From Lysinibacillus sp. FSL K6-0232 (GTDB lineage Bacteria > Bacillota > Bacilli > Bacillales_A > Planococcaceae), in NCBI RefSeq assembly GCF_038008325.1, contig NZ_JBBOYW010000001.1, positions 734,001 through 798,000 on the forward strand: a DNA stretch of 64,000 nucleotides, read 5' to 3'. Each line of letters starts with the position of its first letter. Position 1 is the first letter of the stretch. Both the position numbers and the translations under genes were made by a program. Of the stretch, positions 25,149 through 35,581 are shown in pieces. Under the pieces are notes generated by a model. The model was not told the DNA's origin, searched no databases, and was given only the letters and a program-made list of their open reading frames with translations.

Positions 25149-26253
25149 ATGATTGAATTAGCAGATGTACGTAATGTGTTAGACACTACAGCCAAAAAAT
25201 TGGCGGACTTTAGGGGGTCTCTTTGACTTAGAAAACAAAGAGGCACGTATTCAAGAGCTAGATGAAATGATGCTAGAGCCAGGCTTTTGGGATGACCAAC
25301 AAGGTGCACAAGTAATCATTAATGAAGGAAATGGCTTAAAGGCAATTGTCAATGAATATAAAGATTTAGTGGAAACACATGAAAATTTAGATATGACACT
25401 AGAGCTTTTACGTGAAGAACCGGATGAAGAATTACAGGAAGAGCTAGGCAAAGAGCTAGCAGAATTCCAACAAAAAATGGCTGATTTCGAGCTACAATTA
25501 CTGCTAAGTGGACCATACGATCAAAACAATGCTATTTTAGAGCTACATCCTGGTGCAGGTGGTACCGAGTCACAGGACTGGGGCTCTATGCTATTACGTA
25601 TGTATACTCGCTGGGCAGAAAAGCGTGGCTTTAAAGTAGAAACAGTGGATTACCTCCCTGGCGATGAGGCGGGGATTAAATCCGTCACATTATCGATTAA
25701 AGGTCATAATGCTTTCGGTTATTTACAGGCTGAAAAAGGTGTGCATCGTCTCGTGCGTATTTCACCATTCGATTCATCTGGCCGCCGCCATACATCATTT
25801 GTTTCCTGCGATGTTATGCCAGAGTTTGATGACAATATTGAAATTGATATTCGCACAGAGGATTTAAAAATTGATACGTATCGTGCAACAGGTGCAGGTG
25901 GTCAGCATATTAATACAACAGATTCAGCTGTTCGTATTACACATATTCCGACTGGTACAATTGTGCAATGTCAGGCAGAGCGTTCACAGATTAAAAACCG
26001 TGAAAAGGCGATGACGATGTTAAAAGGAAAATTGTATCAATTAGAATTAGAAAAACAGCAGGCACAGCTTGATGAAATTCGCGGTGAGCAAAAGGAAATT
26101 GGCTGGGGCTCGCAAATTCGCTCTTATGTATTCCATCCATATTCAATGGTGAAGGACCACCGTACAAATGAAGAAACAGGTAATGTTGGTGCGGTGATGG
26201 ATGGCGATATAGATCCATTCATTAATGCTTATTTACGTTCAAAGATTAACTAA
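25149..26253 (+). CDS. prfB: Peptide chain release factor 2, with programmed +1 frameshift
   Basis: Translation starts at ATG 25149 and reaches AGG-GGG-TCT-CTT-TGA at 25212-25226; a +1 slip at CTT-T reads GAC (25225) and continues to 26253, giving 367 residues. The slip site with the upstream AGGGGG Shine-Dalgarno-like element is the conserved RF2 autoregulation signal: low RF2 lets ribosomes pause at TGA and shift. Downstream are the RF2 stop-codon recognition tripeptide SPF ([12 protein letters not shown]) and the peptidyl-hydrolysis motif GAGGQH. Annotators relying on a single frame would start at 25267 and lose the N terminus. Confidence 0.97.
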
Positions 26254-26261
26254 TATGTATT

Positions 26262-26291
26262 CCCCCAAGAGAGAGTCTTGGGGGATTTTTT
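26262..26291 (+). terminator. Terminator of prfB
   Basis: CCCCCAAG pairs with CTTGGGGG around a 7-nt loop, followed by ATTTTTTA. It sits between the converging prfB and second comK genes. Confidence 0.88.
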
Positions 26292-26294
26292 ATG

Positions 26295-26804
26295 TTAAAA
26301 GGGTGGGGAATATGGTGCATCCTGACTAAGCTGTTTTCGTTCATTCATATAATGCTTGTATAACATGGATGCATTGACAAATTGTTTGCTAATGGAAGCA
26401 TATTGAATAGGAAGCTCAATCTGTATATCGTTTTTGAGTGTCACAATACAGCCAGCTTTACTAGGGGTAATATTAGTAATGGCATGAAGACCAATCCATA
26501 TATTATGGATGGAGTTTGGTGAATAGGTTGGTAGAAAAATACATGGATAGCCGTAATCAAAGGCAACAGCAATCGGTAGCTTATGTTGATTGCCAAAAAA
26601 GCGCTTGGCTGATTGTTTTGCAGCTTCATAGGTTGTGCCTAATGAAATACAAGATTTTCGAAGGACATGTAATGGCTTACGTGTCACGATCAGCTCATTA
26701 TGTTTATCAATTACATGTGTGAAAATTTTAGAGTTGTGTTGAATTGGTTGTAGCACATACGTATTGAAGGATACTAAATAGCGATTTACATAATTTTGTG
26801 CCAT
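26295..26804 (-). CDS. Second ComK-family protein
   Basis: 169 residues on the minus strand; ATG (complement of 26802-26804) lies 10 nt after an AGGAGG site. It aligns by eye with the ComK at 24531: FNTYVLQPIQHNSKIFTHVIDKHNELIV, GTTYEAAKQSAKRFFGNQHKLPIAV, YGYPCIFLPTYSPNSIHNIWIGLHAI, VTLKNDIQIELPIQYASISKQFVNASMLYKHY. Family membership is clear, but similarity is low, so it is an old duplication or separate acquisition. Staphylococci also carry two comK genes. Whether it activates, tunes or antagonises the other ComK cannot be seen. Confidence 0.8.
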   Translation of the reverse strand: MAQNYVNRYLVSFNTYVLQPIQHNSKIFTHVIDKHNELIVTRKPLHVLRKSCISLGTTYEAAKQSAKRFFGNQHKLPIAVAFDYGYPCIFLPTYSPNSIHNIWIGLHAITNITPSKAGCIVTLKNDIQIELPIQYASISKQFVNASMLYKHYMNERKQLSQDAPYSPPF

Positions 26805-27030
26805 ATGAAAAATGCCTCCTTTTTCTATTGATAGCTGTAGTATAGGTAATAAAATAAATTCTAGAAAATATCAATAAAGATGAGAATTGCTTAAGAAATA
26901 GCGAAATTGCTTAGAGAATTTGCTACAAATAGCGCGAGATTAATAGTCAATCCAAGTTATTTTCGAGTCTTAAGCATTGCATTTTTATTTCAATTTTCAT
27001 ATAATTTAGAAAAGGATCGAGGTGAGATCG

Positions 27031-27273
27031 TTGGATAAATATTATTCGTACACAGATTTTCTAAAAGCCGTTGGTCAGTCGAAAAAAGTTGATGAGGCAG
27101 AGAAATTATTAAACGAGATTTATTTAGATTTATTTTTAAATCGTATCCAGCGTATGCATCGTCAAGAGCAGCTCATGGTTCTAATCGATAGAGCACTCGA
27201 TGAAAAAGATGAAAACGCATTTTATCGCTACGCAGCCGAACTAAATTCTTTGCAGCAAACAGAGGATGAATAA
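27031..27273 (+). CDS. IDEAL-domain small protein
   Basis: 80 residues from TTG 27031, 6 nt after GAGGTGA; the GTG at 27022 is inside that site. The C-terminal 40 residues (RQEQLMVLIDRALDEKDENAFYRYAAELNSL) match the IDEAL domain, named after its conserved residues and widespread in Bacillales small proteins. In B. subtilis IDEAL domains occur in ComK-related and other small regulators, usually as protein-binding helices. No partner is indicated here other than nearby comK genes. Terminator follows. Confidence 0.75.
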   Translation: MDKYYSYTDFLKAVGQSKKVDEAEKLLNEIYLDLFLNRIQRMHRQEQLMVLIDRALDEKDENAFYRYAAELNSLQQTEDE

Positions 27274-27280
27274 TAAGATT

Positions 27281-27319
27281 GCCCCGTTCTCCATGAATAG
27301 TGGAGAGCGGGATTTTTTT
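27281..27319 (+). terminator. Terminator of the IDEAL-domain gene
   Basis: CCCCGTTCTCC pairs with GGAGAGCGGG (one mismatch/wobble) around an 8-nt loop, followed by seven T. Confidence 0.85.
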
Positions 27320-27339
27320 GTTTAACCGTTAAGGGCATT

Positions 27340-27391
27340 CGCTCAAAAATGATAGAGAACTGCTCAAAAGTAGTGTCACCTGCTTAAAATA
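27340..27391. repeat. Short degenerate tandem array, period about 21 nt
   Basis: CGCTCAAAA (27340), TGCTCAAAA (27361) and TGCTTAAAA (27381) recur at 21- and 20-nt spacing with unrelated filler. Single related copies (CCGCTCAAAG near 32456, CCGCTCAATA near 43950) occur upstream of other genes. It occupies the 303-bp gap before uvrB together with the LexA box. Confidence 0.5.
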
Positions 27392-27490
27392 GAAGCTTGA
27401 AAGTTAGCGGAAACGGCTATGATAAGAGTAAAAGACTTCATTGGTTTCGCAGTTATTATGTATAAATTTTAGGGGTAGAAAAAAGTTTTA

Positions 27491-27504
27491 CAAACATTCG
27501 TTCG
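27491..27504 (+). promoter_or_regulatory. LexA (DinR) box upstream of uvrBA
   Basis: CAAACATTCGTTCG matches the Gram-positive LexA core CGAAC-N4-GTTCG at 9 of 10 fixed positions. uvrBA is an SOS operon in B. subtilis. A possible -10 TAAAAT lies at 27536-27541. Confidence 0.7.
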
Positions 27505-27577
27505 TTAAATGTTCGAAATTTTACGAGTGCTATGCTAAAATATATGTACAAATTGGAAGGAAAGGACGGGGACATGT

Positions 27578-29557
27578 GTGCAAACATTTGATTTACAAGC
27601 GCCATATCAGCCTAGCGGAGATCAACCACAGGCAATTGCTGAATTAGTGGAGGGTGTAAAGGCAGGTAAGCGTCATCAAACATTACTTGGTGCGACAGGT
27701 ACTGGTAAAACATTTACAATTTCGAATGTTATTCAACAAGTAAAAAAACCAACGCTTATTATGGCACATAATAAAACACTCGCAGGCCAGCTATATAGCG
27801 AGTTTAAAGAATTCTTCCCAAATAACGCCGTTGAATATTTTGTCAGCTATTATGATTACTATCAACCAGAAGCCTATGTACCACAGACAGATACCTATAT
27901 AGAAAAAGACTCTAGCATTAATGATGAAATTGATAAGCTGCGTCACTCTGCAACTTCAGCATTATTTGAGCGTGAGGATGTCATTATTATTGCATCTGTG
28001 TCCTGCATTTATGGTTTAGGTTCACCAGAGGAATATCGCGAAATGGTGGTATCGATTCGCACAGGTATGGAAATTGAACGTAATCAGCTATTGCGTAAGC
28101 TCGTTGATGTGCAATATGAGCGTAATGATGTAAGTTTTACACGCGGAACATTTCGGGTACGGGGAGATGTAGTGGAAATATTCCCAGCATCGCGTGATGA
28201 GCATTGTATCCGTGTAGAATTTTTCGGAGATGAAATTGATCGTATTCGTGAGGTAGATGCCTTAACAGGAGAAATTTTATCAGATCGAGATCATGTGGCA
28301 ATTTTCCCAGCATCCCACTTCGTAACGCGAGAGGAAAAAATGCGAAAAGCGATTGAAAACATTGAAAAAGAGCTAGAGGAACGTTTGGCACTATTGCGGG
28401 CTGAAGATAAATTGCTAGAGGCACAGCGTTTAGAGCAGCGTACACGTTATGATTTAGAGATGATGCGTGAAATGGGCTTTTGCTCAGGTATTGAGAACTA
28501 TTCTCGTCATTTAACATTGCGTGAAGCAGGTGCAACACCCTATACATTGTTAGATTATTTCCCTGATGATTTTTTACTTGTTGTGGATGAAAGCCATGTA
28601 ACACTTCCTCAAGTACGAGGCATGTACAACGGTGACCAAGCACGTAAAGGTGTTTTAGTAGAGCATGGCTTCCGTCTGCCATCAGCGCTTGATAATCGAC
28701 CATTGCGCTTTGAGGAGTATGAAAGTCGTGTGCATCAGGCTATTTATGTTTCTGCAACACCTGGTCCATATGAGCTAGAGCATACACCAGAAATGGTGGA
28801 GCAAATTATTCGTCCTACTGGATTGTTGGACCCATTAATCGATGTGCGTCCTATCGAAGGGCAAATAGATGATTTAATTGATGAGATTCATGAGCGAATT
28901 GCACGTAATGAACGTGTGCTTGTGACAACATTAACAAAGAAAATGTCAGAGGATTTAACAGCCTACTTAAAGGAAATGGGCTTAAAGGTTGAGTATTTAC
29001 ATTCAGAGATTAAAACACTTGAACGGATAGAGATTATTCGTGAGCTGCGTAAAGGAACATATGATGTATTAATCGGTATTAATTTATTGCGTGAGGGGCT
29101 TGATATTCCTGAAGTATCCCTTGTAGCGATTTTAGATGCGGATAAAGAAGGATTTTTACGCTCGGAGCGCTCATTAATTCAAACAATTGGACGTGCAGCG
29201 CGTAATGCAAATGGTCATGTGATTATGTATGCAGACAATGTAACAGATTCAATGAAAAAAGCAATTGATGAAACAAAACGTCGTCGTACATTGCAGATGG
29301 CTTATAACGAGGAGCATGGCATTACGCCTCAAACAATTATCAAGAAAATTCCAGATGTTATTCGTGCAACACAGGTAGCAGAGGAAGAGGAATCCTACGT
29401 CACAAAGGCTACGAAGGGCAAAAAGCTGACAAAGGCAGAAAGAGAACAGCTCTTGGCTTCCCTGGAAGTCGAAATGAAGGAGGCAGCAAAAGCGCTTGAT
29501 TTCGAGCGTGCGGCCGAGCTGCGAGATACAATATTTGAATTGAAGGTAGAAGGGTGA
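27578..29557 (+). CDS. uvrB: UvrB, excision nuclease subunit B
   Basis: 659 residues, GTG start at 27578. Walker [11 protein letters not shown] near residue 40, the DNA-gripping beta-hairpin [26 protein letters not shown] near 92-117, DESH box [11 protein letters not shown] near 338, helicase motifs [13 protein letters not shown] and [10 protein letters not shown], and the C-terminal UVR motif ([23 protein letters not shown]) that recruits UvrC. UvrB receives damage from UvrA and forms the pre-incision complex. The uvrA start lies 7 nt after the stop, so the pair is one operon under the LexA box. Confidence 0.97.
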   Translation: MQTFDLQAPYQPSGDQPQAIAELVEGVKAGKRHQTLLGATGTGKTFTISNVIQQVKKPTLIMAHNKTLAGQLYSEFKEFFPNNAVEYFVSYYDYYQPEAYVPQTDTYIEKDSSINDEIDKLRHSATSALFEREDVIIIASVSCIYGLGSPEEYREMVVSIRTGMEIERNQLLRKLVDVQYERNDVSFTRGTFRVRGDVVEIFPASRDEHCIRVEFFGDEIDRIREVDALTGEILSDRDHVAIFPASHFVTREEKMRKAIENIEKELEERLALLRAEDKLLEAQRLEQRTRYDLEMMREMGFCSGIENYSRHLTLREAGATPYTLLDYFPDDFLLVVDESHVTLPQVRGMYNGDQARKGVLVEHGFRLPSALDNRPLRFEEYESRVHQAIYVSATPGPYELEHTPEMVEQIIRPTGLLDPLIDVRPIEGQIDDLIDEIHERIARNERVLVTTLTKKMSEDLTAYLKEMGLKVEYLHSEIKTLERIEIIRELRKGTYDVLIGINLLREGLDIPEVSLVAILDADKEGFLRSERSLIQTIGRAARNANGHVIMYADNVTDSMKKAIDETKRRRTLQMAYNEEHGITPQTIIKKIPDVIRATQVAEEEESYVTKATKGKKLTKAEREQLLASLEVEMKEAAKALDFERAAELRDTIFELKVEG

Positions 29558-29564
29558 ATGACTT

Positions 29565-32429
29565 GTGAAAAATACTGAAATCATCGTGCAAGGTGCACGT
29601 GCTCATAATTTAAAAAATATCGATGTTACAATTCCACGTGACCAATTAGTTGTGTTAACAGGTTTATCAGGCTCAGGAAAATCTTCTTTAGCATTTGATA
29701 CGATTTATGCGGAGGGGCAACGGCGCTATGTCGAGTCCCTTTCCGCCTATGCTCGTCAATTTCTAGGACAAATGGATAAGCCAGATGTCGATGCAATTGA
29801 GGGATTATCGCCTGCTATTTCGATTGACCAAAAAACAACGAGCCGTAACCCGCGCTCTACTGTAGGGACTGTAACAGAAATCTATGACTATTTGCGTTTA
29901 CTTTATGCACGTATTGGCAAACCGATTTGCCCAAATCATGGGATCGAAATTACTTCTCAAACAATTGAGCAAATGGTAGATCGCTTATTATTCTATCCAG
30001 AAAGAACAAAAATGCAGCTACTTGCGCCAATGGTATCTGGGCGTAAAGGAGCACATGTAAAGCTGCTGGAGGATTTAAAAAAGCAGGGCTTTGTTCGTGT
30101 GCGTATAGATGGTGAATTACGTGATTTAGACGATGAAATTGAGCTGGATAAAAATAAAAAACATTCCATTGGGGTAGTGGTAGACCGTGTTGTGATGAAA
30201 GAAGGGATTGCTGCACGTTTAAGCGATTCATTAGAAACGGCATTACGTTTGGCAGATGGGCGTGTTCTTGTCGATGTGATGGAGCATGAGGAGCTGCTCT
30301 TTAGTGAACACCATGCTTGTCCATTATGTGGCTTTTCTATTGGAGAGCTAGAGCCACGTATGTTTTCATTTAATAGTCCATTTGGTGCTTGTCCGAGCTG
30401 TGATGGCTTAGGCTCCACACAAGAGGTCGATTTGGAGTTAGTAGTACCTGATTGGAATCGATCATTATTAGAGCATGCAATTGCACCATGGGAACCAACA
30501 AGCTCGCAATATTATCCACAGCTATTAAAGGCTGTATGTGACCACTATGATATTCCAATGGACGTGCCTGTAAAAGATATACCAAAGGACAAGATGGATA
30601 AAATTTTATATGGCTCTGGGAAAGACAAAATACACTTCCATTATGAAAATGAGTTTGGCAATGTCCGAGATCAGATGATTGAATTTGAAGGTGTTGTGCG
30701 TAATGTGGAGCGTCGTTTTAAAGAAACAACATCAGACTATGTACGTGAGCAAATGGAAAAGTATATGGCACAGCAAGCCTGCCCTTCTTGTAAAGGCTAC
30801 CGTTTAAAGCCTGAAACATTAGCTGTAAAAATAGCGGGTAAGCATATTGGTGAGGTTACACAATATTCCATTCAGGAAGCCGATCAATTTTTCAAAGAAC
30901 TAGATTTAACAGAAAAGGATATGCAAATTGCTCGACTTGTTTTACGTGAAATTGAAGAGCGCTTAGGCTTCCTTGTGAATGTTGGATTAGATTATTTAAC
31001 ATTAAGCCGAGCAGCGGGAACATTATCAGGCGGTGAGGCACAACGTATTCGCTTGGCGACACAAATTGGCTCTCGTTTAACAGGCGTGCTTTATATTTTA
31101 GATGAGCCTTCCATTGGCTTACATCAACGTGATAATGATCGTTTAATTCATACATTACAAAGCATGCGGGATATTGGCAATACACTTATTGTTGTAGAGC
31201 ATGATGAGGATACAATGCTTGCAGCTGATTATTTGATTGATGTAGGGCCTGGTGCTGGTGTGCATGGTGGGCAAATTGTTGCTGCGGGTACACCACAGGA
31301 GGTAATGGATAATGAAAAATCGTTAACAGGACAATATTTAAGCGGTAAGAAATTTATTCCATTACCAGTTGAAAGACGCCAGCCAGATGGTCGTAAGCTT
31401 GCTATTAAAGGCGCAAAGGAAAACAATTTACGCAATGTGAAGGTAGATATTCCGCTCGGCCTATTTGTAGCAGTGACAGGTGTTTCTGGCTCAGGAAAAT
31501 CGACATTAATTAATGAAATTTTATATAAATCATTGGCACAGAAGCTAAATCGTTCCAAGGTAAAGCCAGGGGAGCATAAAGAAGTAACAGGGATGGAGGA
31601 GCTTGAAAAGGTCATTGATATTGACCAATCACCAATCGGTCGTACACCACGCTCAAATCCAGCTACCTATACAGGGGTTTTTGATGATATTCGCGATGTT
31701 TTTGCTGCGACGAATGAAGCAAAGGTACGTGGCTATAAAAAGGGTCGCTTTAGCTTTAATGTCAAAGGCGGTCGCTGTGAGGCATGCCGTGGTGATGGCA
31801 TTATTAAAATTGAAATGCACTTCCTGCCAGATGTTTATGTACCATGTGAAGTATGTCATGGCAAACGTTATAATCGCGAAACACTTGAAGTGAAATATAA
31901 AGATAAAAGCATTGCCGATATTTTAGATATGACCATTGAAAATGCAGTAGTGTTCTTTGAAAATATTCCAAAGATTCAACGCAAGCTGCAAACGATTGTG
32001 GATGTGGGCTTAGGCTATATGAAATTAGGTCAGCCTGCTACAACATTATCAGGCGGTGAGGCACAGCGTGTAAAATTAGCCTCTGAATTACACCGTCGCT
32101 CTACAGGTAAGTCCTTCTATATTTTAGATGAGCCAACAACAGGCTTACATGCAGATGACATTGCACGTTTACTTGTTGTGCTACAGCGTCTTGTTGAAAA
32201 TGGTGACTCCGTATTAGTCATTGAGCATAATTTGGATGTCATTAAAACAGCTGATTATTTAATCGACTTAGGTCCAGAGGGCGGCGATAAAGGTGGCACT
32301 ATTGTTGCTACAGGAACGCCTGAGGAAGTAGCAGAGGTGACTGGCTCATACACAGGCAAATATTTAAAGCCAATTTTAGAACGTGACCGTATGCGTATGG
32401 AAGCTGTACTTGCGAAAGCTTCACAATAA
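29565..32429 (+). CDS. uvrA: UvrA, excision nuclease subunit A
   Basis: 954 residues, GTG start at 29565. Two ABC modules: Walker [13 protein letters not shown] near 33 and [12 protein letters not shown] near 640, with signatures [12 protein letters not shown] and [12 protein letters not shown]. Zinc sites CPLCGF...CPSCDG near 250-280 and [20 protein letters not shown]...CEVCHG near 740-768. It scans DNA as a dimer and loads UvrB at bulky lesions. All catalytic elements are intact. Confidence 0.97.
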   Translation: MKNTEIIVQGARAHNLKNIDVTIPRDQLVVLTGLSGSGKSSLAFDTIYAEGQRRYVESLSAYARQFLGQMDKPDVDAIEGLSPAISIDQKTTSRNPRSTVGTVTEIYDYLRLLYARIGKPICPNHGIEITSQTIEQMVDRLLFYPERTKMQLLAPMVSGRKGAHVKLLEDLKKQGFVRVRIDGELRDLDDEIELDKNKKHSIGVVVDRVVMKEGIAARLSDSLETALRLADGRVLVDVMEHEELLFSEHHACPLCGFSIGELEPRMFSFNSPFGACPSCDGLGSTQEVDLELVVPDWNRSLLEHAIAPWEPTSSQYYPQLLKAVCDHYDIPMDVPVKDIPKDKMDKILYGSGKDKIHFHYENEFGNVRDQMIEFEGVVRNVERRFKETTSDYVREQMEKYMAQQACPSCKGYRLKPETLAVKIAGKHIGEVTQYSIQEADQFFKELDLTEKDMQIARLVLREIEERLGFLVNVGLDYLTLSRAAGTLSGGEAQRIRLATQIGSRLTGVLYILDEPSIGLHQRDNDRLIHTLQSMRDIGNTLIVVEHDEDTMLAADYLIDVGPGAGVHGGQIVAAGTPQEVMDNEKSLTGQYLSGKKFIPLPVERRQPDGRKLAIKGAKENNLRNVKVDIPLGLFVAVTGVSGSGKSTLINEILYKSLAQKLNRSKVKPGEHKEVTGMEELEKVIDIDQSPIGRTPRSNPATYTGVFDDIRDVFAATNEAKVRGYKKGRFSFNVKGGRCEACRGDGIIKIEMHFLPDVYVPCEVCHGKRYNRETLEVKYKDKSIADILDMTIENAVVFFENIPKIQRKLQTIVDVGLGYMKLGQPATTLSGGEAQRVKLASELHRRSTGKSFYILDEPTTGLHADDIARLLVVLQRLVENGDSVLVIEHNLDVIKTADYLIDLGPEGGDKGGTIVATGTPEEVAEVTGSYTGKYLKPILERDRMRMEAVLAKASQ

Positions 32430-32560
32430 AAAATGATCAAAAAAAGTGATAGGACCGCTCAAAGTAAGATGAAAAGCCCAATTGATTTAATTTTGCAGTG
32501 AAACTTTTCACATAATGAATCGTATAAATAGTATAACGAACTGAGGGAGGCTATTTATTT

Positions 32561-33751
32561 ATGCAAAATGAACGTCAACGAATTTTAGAGCTTGTAGAAA
32601 AAGGTACGATTTCGGCACAAGAGGCGCTTACATTATTAGAAGCATTAGAGCAATCAGGCAAGTCTACTCAAAATGTTATAAATGATGTGTCACAGGAAAC
32701 ACAAACATCTTCAACTGATAAAGGGTCAATATTTGAGGAAGAATTAAAAAAAGATAGCAATAAGAAAAAAGATGATTTCACAAAATATTTCCAAGAGGAA
32801 ATGCAAGATTTTCGTAAAGATTTAACGCAAATTGGTTCCCTATTTATGGATATGATGAATACAGCTGTTAAAAAGGTAAAAGAGTTTGACGTGTCTTCAC
32901 CATTCGGCGATAAAGTTGAATTTACGCATACAGAAGAAGTGGCTGCAGCACATGTCGATAATATTACGGCTGAATTACCGAATGGCAACTTTTCATTAGA
33001 AGCTAGTGAAGGAGATACGATTCAAGTCATTTGTAAGGTGAAAGCACCACAAATCAATGATAGTGAAGAGGAAACACGCCATCACTTTTTAGAGCAATTT
33101 GTTGTGAGAGAAGATGAGCGTACACTACGTATTTTAAGTCAATTAAAGCTTGTACAAGTAAATGTCAAAGTGCTTATACCCAAGGAACAGCTTGAAAAAT
33201 TATCAGTTCGTCTAATGAATGGCAGTGTGTCATTGCAAGATACAACACTAAAAGAATTAAAAGTAAAAACATTGAATGGTGCGATTAAAGGAACAAAATT
33301 AAACTTTGCCAAGGCTGAAGTAGATTCTTCCAATGGCTCCATTGAATTAACGAATGTACGAGGAAAAGATTTAGAGGCTGAAACATTAAATGGACGTGTT
33401 TATTTAGACGGTGCATTAGATGAGGTAGAGGCTAAATCGGTGAATGGACATGTTGTTGTGACAACTTGCTCAACAAATTCCTCAAAAATTAAGGCACAAA
33501 CGGTGGCAGGAGCCGTTGAATTATATGTACCACGAACTATATCATTAAGCGGTAAAGTGGTAACGAACTTTGGGAAAGTAGATGTTGGCATTCAAGATGT
33601 GTCAAAAATGGAATCAACAGATCAATTTTTATCAAAAGTTATTCGCTTTGATAAAGAGGTTGAAAATGCTAATCGTTTATTTATTGAGGGTGAATCAAAA
33701 ACAGGTGCTGTTTTAGTTCGCTATACAACAACAGAAGAACAACAAATGTAA
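32561..33751 (+). CDS. yvlB: YvlB-like DUF4097 protein
   Basis: 396 residues. A short N-terminal helical module (QNERQRILELVEKGTISAQEALTLLEALEQ), the SHOCT-like segment typical of YvlB, is followed by an acidic linker and then a long right-handed beta-helix-like DUF4097 region with repeating VRLMNGSVSL, VKTLNGAIKG, DSSNGSIEL, AETLNGRVYL, KSVNGHVVV turns. B. subtilis yvlB lies near csbA-uvrBA in an envelope-stress operon. No signal peptide; likely cytosolic or membrane-peripheral. GGGAGG precedes ATG 32561. Molecular role unknown. Confidence 0.8.
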   Translation: MQNERQRILELVEKGTISAQEALTLLEALEQSGKSTQNVINDVSQETQTSSTDKGSIFEEELKKDSNKKKDDFTKYFQEEMQDFRKDLTQIGSLFMDMMNTAVKKVKEFDVSSPFGDKVEFTHTEEVAAAHVDNITAELPNGNFSLEASEGDTIQVICKVKAPQINDSEEETRHHFLEQFVVREDERTLRILSQLKLVQVNVKVLIPKEQLEKLSVRLMNGSVSLQDTTLKELKVKTLNGAIKGTKLNFAKAEVDSSNGSIELTNVRGKDLEAETLNGRVYLDGALDEVEAKSVNGHVVVTTCSTNSSKIKAQTVAGAVELYVPRTISLSGKVVTNFGKVDVGIQDVSKMESTDQFLSKVIRFDKEVENANRLFIEGESKTGAVLVRYTTTEEQQM

Positions 33752-33759
33752 TGATTGTA

Positions 33760-33797
33760 CAGGAATCGACTTTCTAGAAAGTTGGTTCCTGTTTTCA
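33760..33797 (+). terminator. Terminator of the yvlB-like gene
   Basis: CAGGAATCGACTTTC pairs with GAAAGTTGGTTCCTG (G-T wobbles) around a short loop, then TTTTC. Confidence 0.75.
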
Positions 33798-33955
33798 TTT
33801 TGTCGAACTTTCATGATCATTATGACAATGAAAGATCGAATTAGAAGGAACTACCACAGATTGAAATGAAACTGTAATAGAAAAACAGAAATTGAGTGCT
33901 ATAATAGTAAAAGAAATACCTCTTACATAAATTAAGAGTTTTAGGTGGTTTAATT

Positions 33956-34642
33956 ATGATAGAAATGAAGAATGTGACAAAGAAGTACACAAACGGTGTT
34001 ATTGCGACAAATGGTATTTCTGTCAATATAAAGCAGGGCGAATTTGTCTATGTTGTAGGGCCGAGTGGTGCTGGTAAATCTACATTTATTAAATTAATGT
34101 ATCGTGAAGAAAAGGCAACGTCAGGACAAATTTTGGTCAATGGGATAGATTTAGCAACCTTAAAAAATAAAAAGGTTCCTTTTTTGCGCCGTCAACTTGG
34201 CGTTGTTTTCCAAGATTTCAAATTGTTACCTCGTTTAAATGTTTATGAAAATGTCGCATTTGCACTTGAGGTAATAGAGGAAAAGCCAGAGGAAATACGT
34301 CGCCGAGTGATGGAAGTTTTAGAGCTTGTTGGGTTAAAGCATAAAGCGAGGATGTTTCCAAATGAACTTTCAGGTGGAGAGCAGCAGCGCGTATCGATTG
34401 CTCGCTCGATTGTGAATGTTCCAAAGGTTGTTATTGCAGATGAACCAACTGGGAACCTTGATCCTGAAACATCATGGGAAATTATGAATTTATTTGAGGA
34501 AATTAATGCACGAGGAACAACGATTGTCATGGCAACACATAATCGTGAAATTGTGAATACAATTCGTCGCCGTGTTATCGCTATTGAGGGCGGTTTAATC
34601 GTCCGTGACGAACACGGAGGTGACTACGGCTATGACCTTTAA
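33956..34642 (+). CDS. ftsE: FtsE, ATPase of the FtsEX divisome complex
   Basis: 228 residues, a single ABC ATPase. Walker A GPSGAGKST near residue 37, Q-loop VFQDFKLL, signature LSGGEQQRVSIA, Walker B VVIADEPTGNLDPET and the switch histidine MATHNRE. FtsE with FtsX transmits ATP-driven conformational change across the membrane to activate a cell-wall hydrolase. ATG 33956 follows AGGTGG. The 3' end overlaps ftsX by 11 nt. Confidence 0.95.
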   Translation: MIEMKNVTKKYTNGVIATNGISVNIKQGEFVYVVGPSGAGKSTFIKLMYREEKATSGQILVNGIDLATLKNKKVPFLRRQLGVVFQDFKLLPRLNVYENVAFALEVIEEKPEEIRRRVMEVLELVGLKHKARMFPNELSGGEQQRVSIARSIVNVPKVVIADEPTGNLDPETSWEIMNLFEEINARGTTIVMATHNREIVNTIRRRVIAIEGGLIVRDEHGGDYGYDL

Positions 34643-35516
34643 TACTGTAAAACGGCATTTCCGTGAAAGTGTTAAGTCACTTGGCCGAAATAGTTGGATG
34701 ACCCTTGCATCTGTGAGTGCAGTAACCGTTACACTTATACTAGTAGGCGTCTTTGCGCTTATTATGATGAACTTAAATAAAGTAGCGACGGATTTAGAAA
34801 ATGATGTTGAAATTAAAGTGTTAATTGATGAAACGGCAGATGAGGCAGCAGAAAAAGCGCTTATCGAAAAGTTTAAAACATGGGCAAGTATATCAGAGGT
34901 AACCTATTCAACAAAAGAAGATGAGCTAAATAAGCTTGTAAAAGATTTTGGTGATGATTTTAAGCTATTTGAGCAAAGCAATCCTTTACGTAATGTTATT
35001 TATATAAAGGCTGCTGATCCTCAGCAAACAGCAAAGGTTGCGAAAGAGATTCAAAAGCATGACTATATTTATGACGTTATGTATGGTGAAGGCAAGGTTG
35101 AAAAGCTTTTTAATGTTTTAAATATTAGTCGTAATGTAGGAATTGTATTAATTTTAGGGCTATTATTTACTGCGATTTTCTTAATTTCAAATACGATTCG
35201 TATTACGATTATTGCTCGTCGTGATGAAATTGAAATTATGAAGCTTGTAGGCGCAACGAATTCATTCGTGCGTATTCCATTCTTACTGGAAGGAATGTGG
35301 CTCGGAATTTTAGGTTCTATTATTCCGATTGCGGTTGTCGCAACCCTTTACCACAATATATATAAAATTATTGCACCTCGTTTGCAGGGTGAGCTTGTCC
35401 AATTACTTGATTTCTCGCCACTTGTGTATCAGGTAAGCGGTCTTCTGTTACTTATTGGCGTGCTAATCGGTATTTGGGGAAGCTTTATGTCAGTACGTAA
35501 GTTTTTAAAGATTTAA
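34632..35516 (+). CDS. ftsX: FtsX, membrane subunit of FtsEX
   Basis: 294 residues from ATG 34632, after GGAGGTGA inside ftsE; the GTG at 34605 is upstream of that site. Four predicted membrane helices: one N-terminal (LASVSAVTVTLILVGVFALIMM), a large extracellular loop (residues about 55-165), then three C-terminal helices (VGIVLILGLLFTAIFLIS, GMWLGILGSIIPIAVVATLY, VSGLLLLIGVLIGIWGSFM). The extracellular loop contacts the hydrolase partner, most likely the M23 protein encoded next. Confidence 0.95.
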   Translation: MTFNTVKRHFRESVKSLGRNSWMTLASVSAVTVTLILVGVFALIMMNLNKVATDLENDVEIKVLIDETADEAAEKALIEKFKTWASISEVTYSTKEDELNKLVKDFGDDFKLFEQSNPLRNVIYIKAADPQQTAKVAKEIQKHDYIYDVMYGEGKVEKLFNVLNISRNVGIVLILGLLFTAIFLISNTIRITIIARRDEIEIMKLVGATNSFVRIPFLLEGMWLGILGSIIPIAVVATLYHNIYKIIAPRLQGELVQLLDFSPLVYQVSGLLLLIGVLIGIWGSFMSVRKFLKI

Positions 35517-35581
35517 TTTAGGCGTTAGTCACAACGGATATTTGTGAAGAAATGAAGAATAGTTGAAAGGGAGTTCGATCG

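Noticed and set aside
25149-25226. prfB as a pseudogene because of the in-frame TGA
   Set aside because: The TGA is the programmed frameshift site of RF2.
26881-26938. Third short tandem array (TTGCT/AATAGCG repeats) upstream of the IDEAL gene
   Set aside because: Spacings (20 and 13 nt) are irregular and similarity is weak, so AT-rich chance similarity is likely.
27441-27647. 68-codon ORF overlapping the uvrB start
   Set aside because: Runs through the LexA box and promoter region into uvrB in another frame, with no protein character.
28137-28703. 188-codon minus-strand ORF inside uvrB
   Set aside because: Antisense shadow in a strongly conserved gene.
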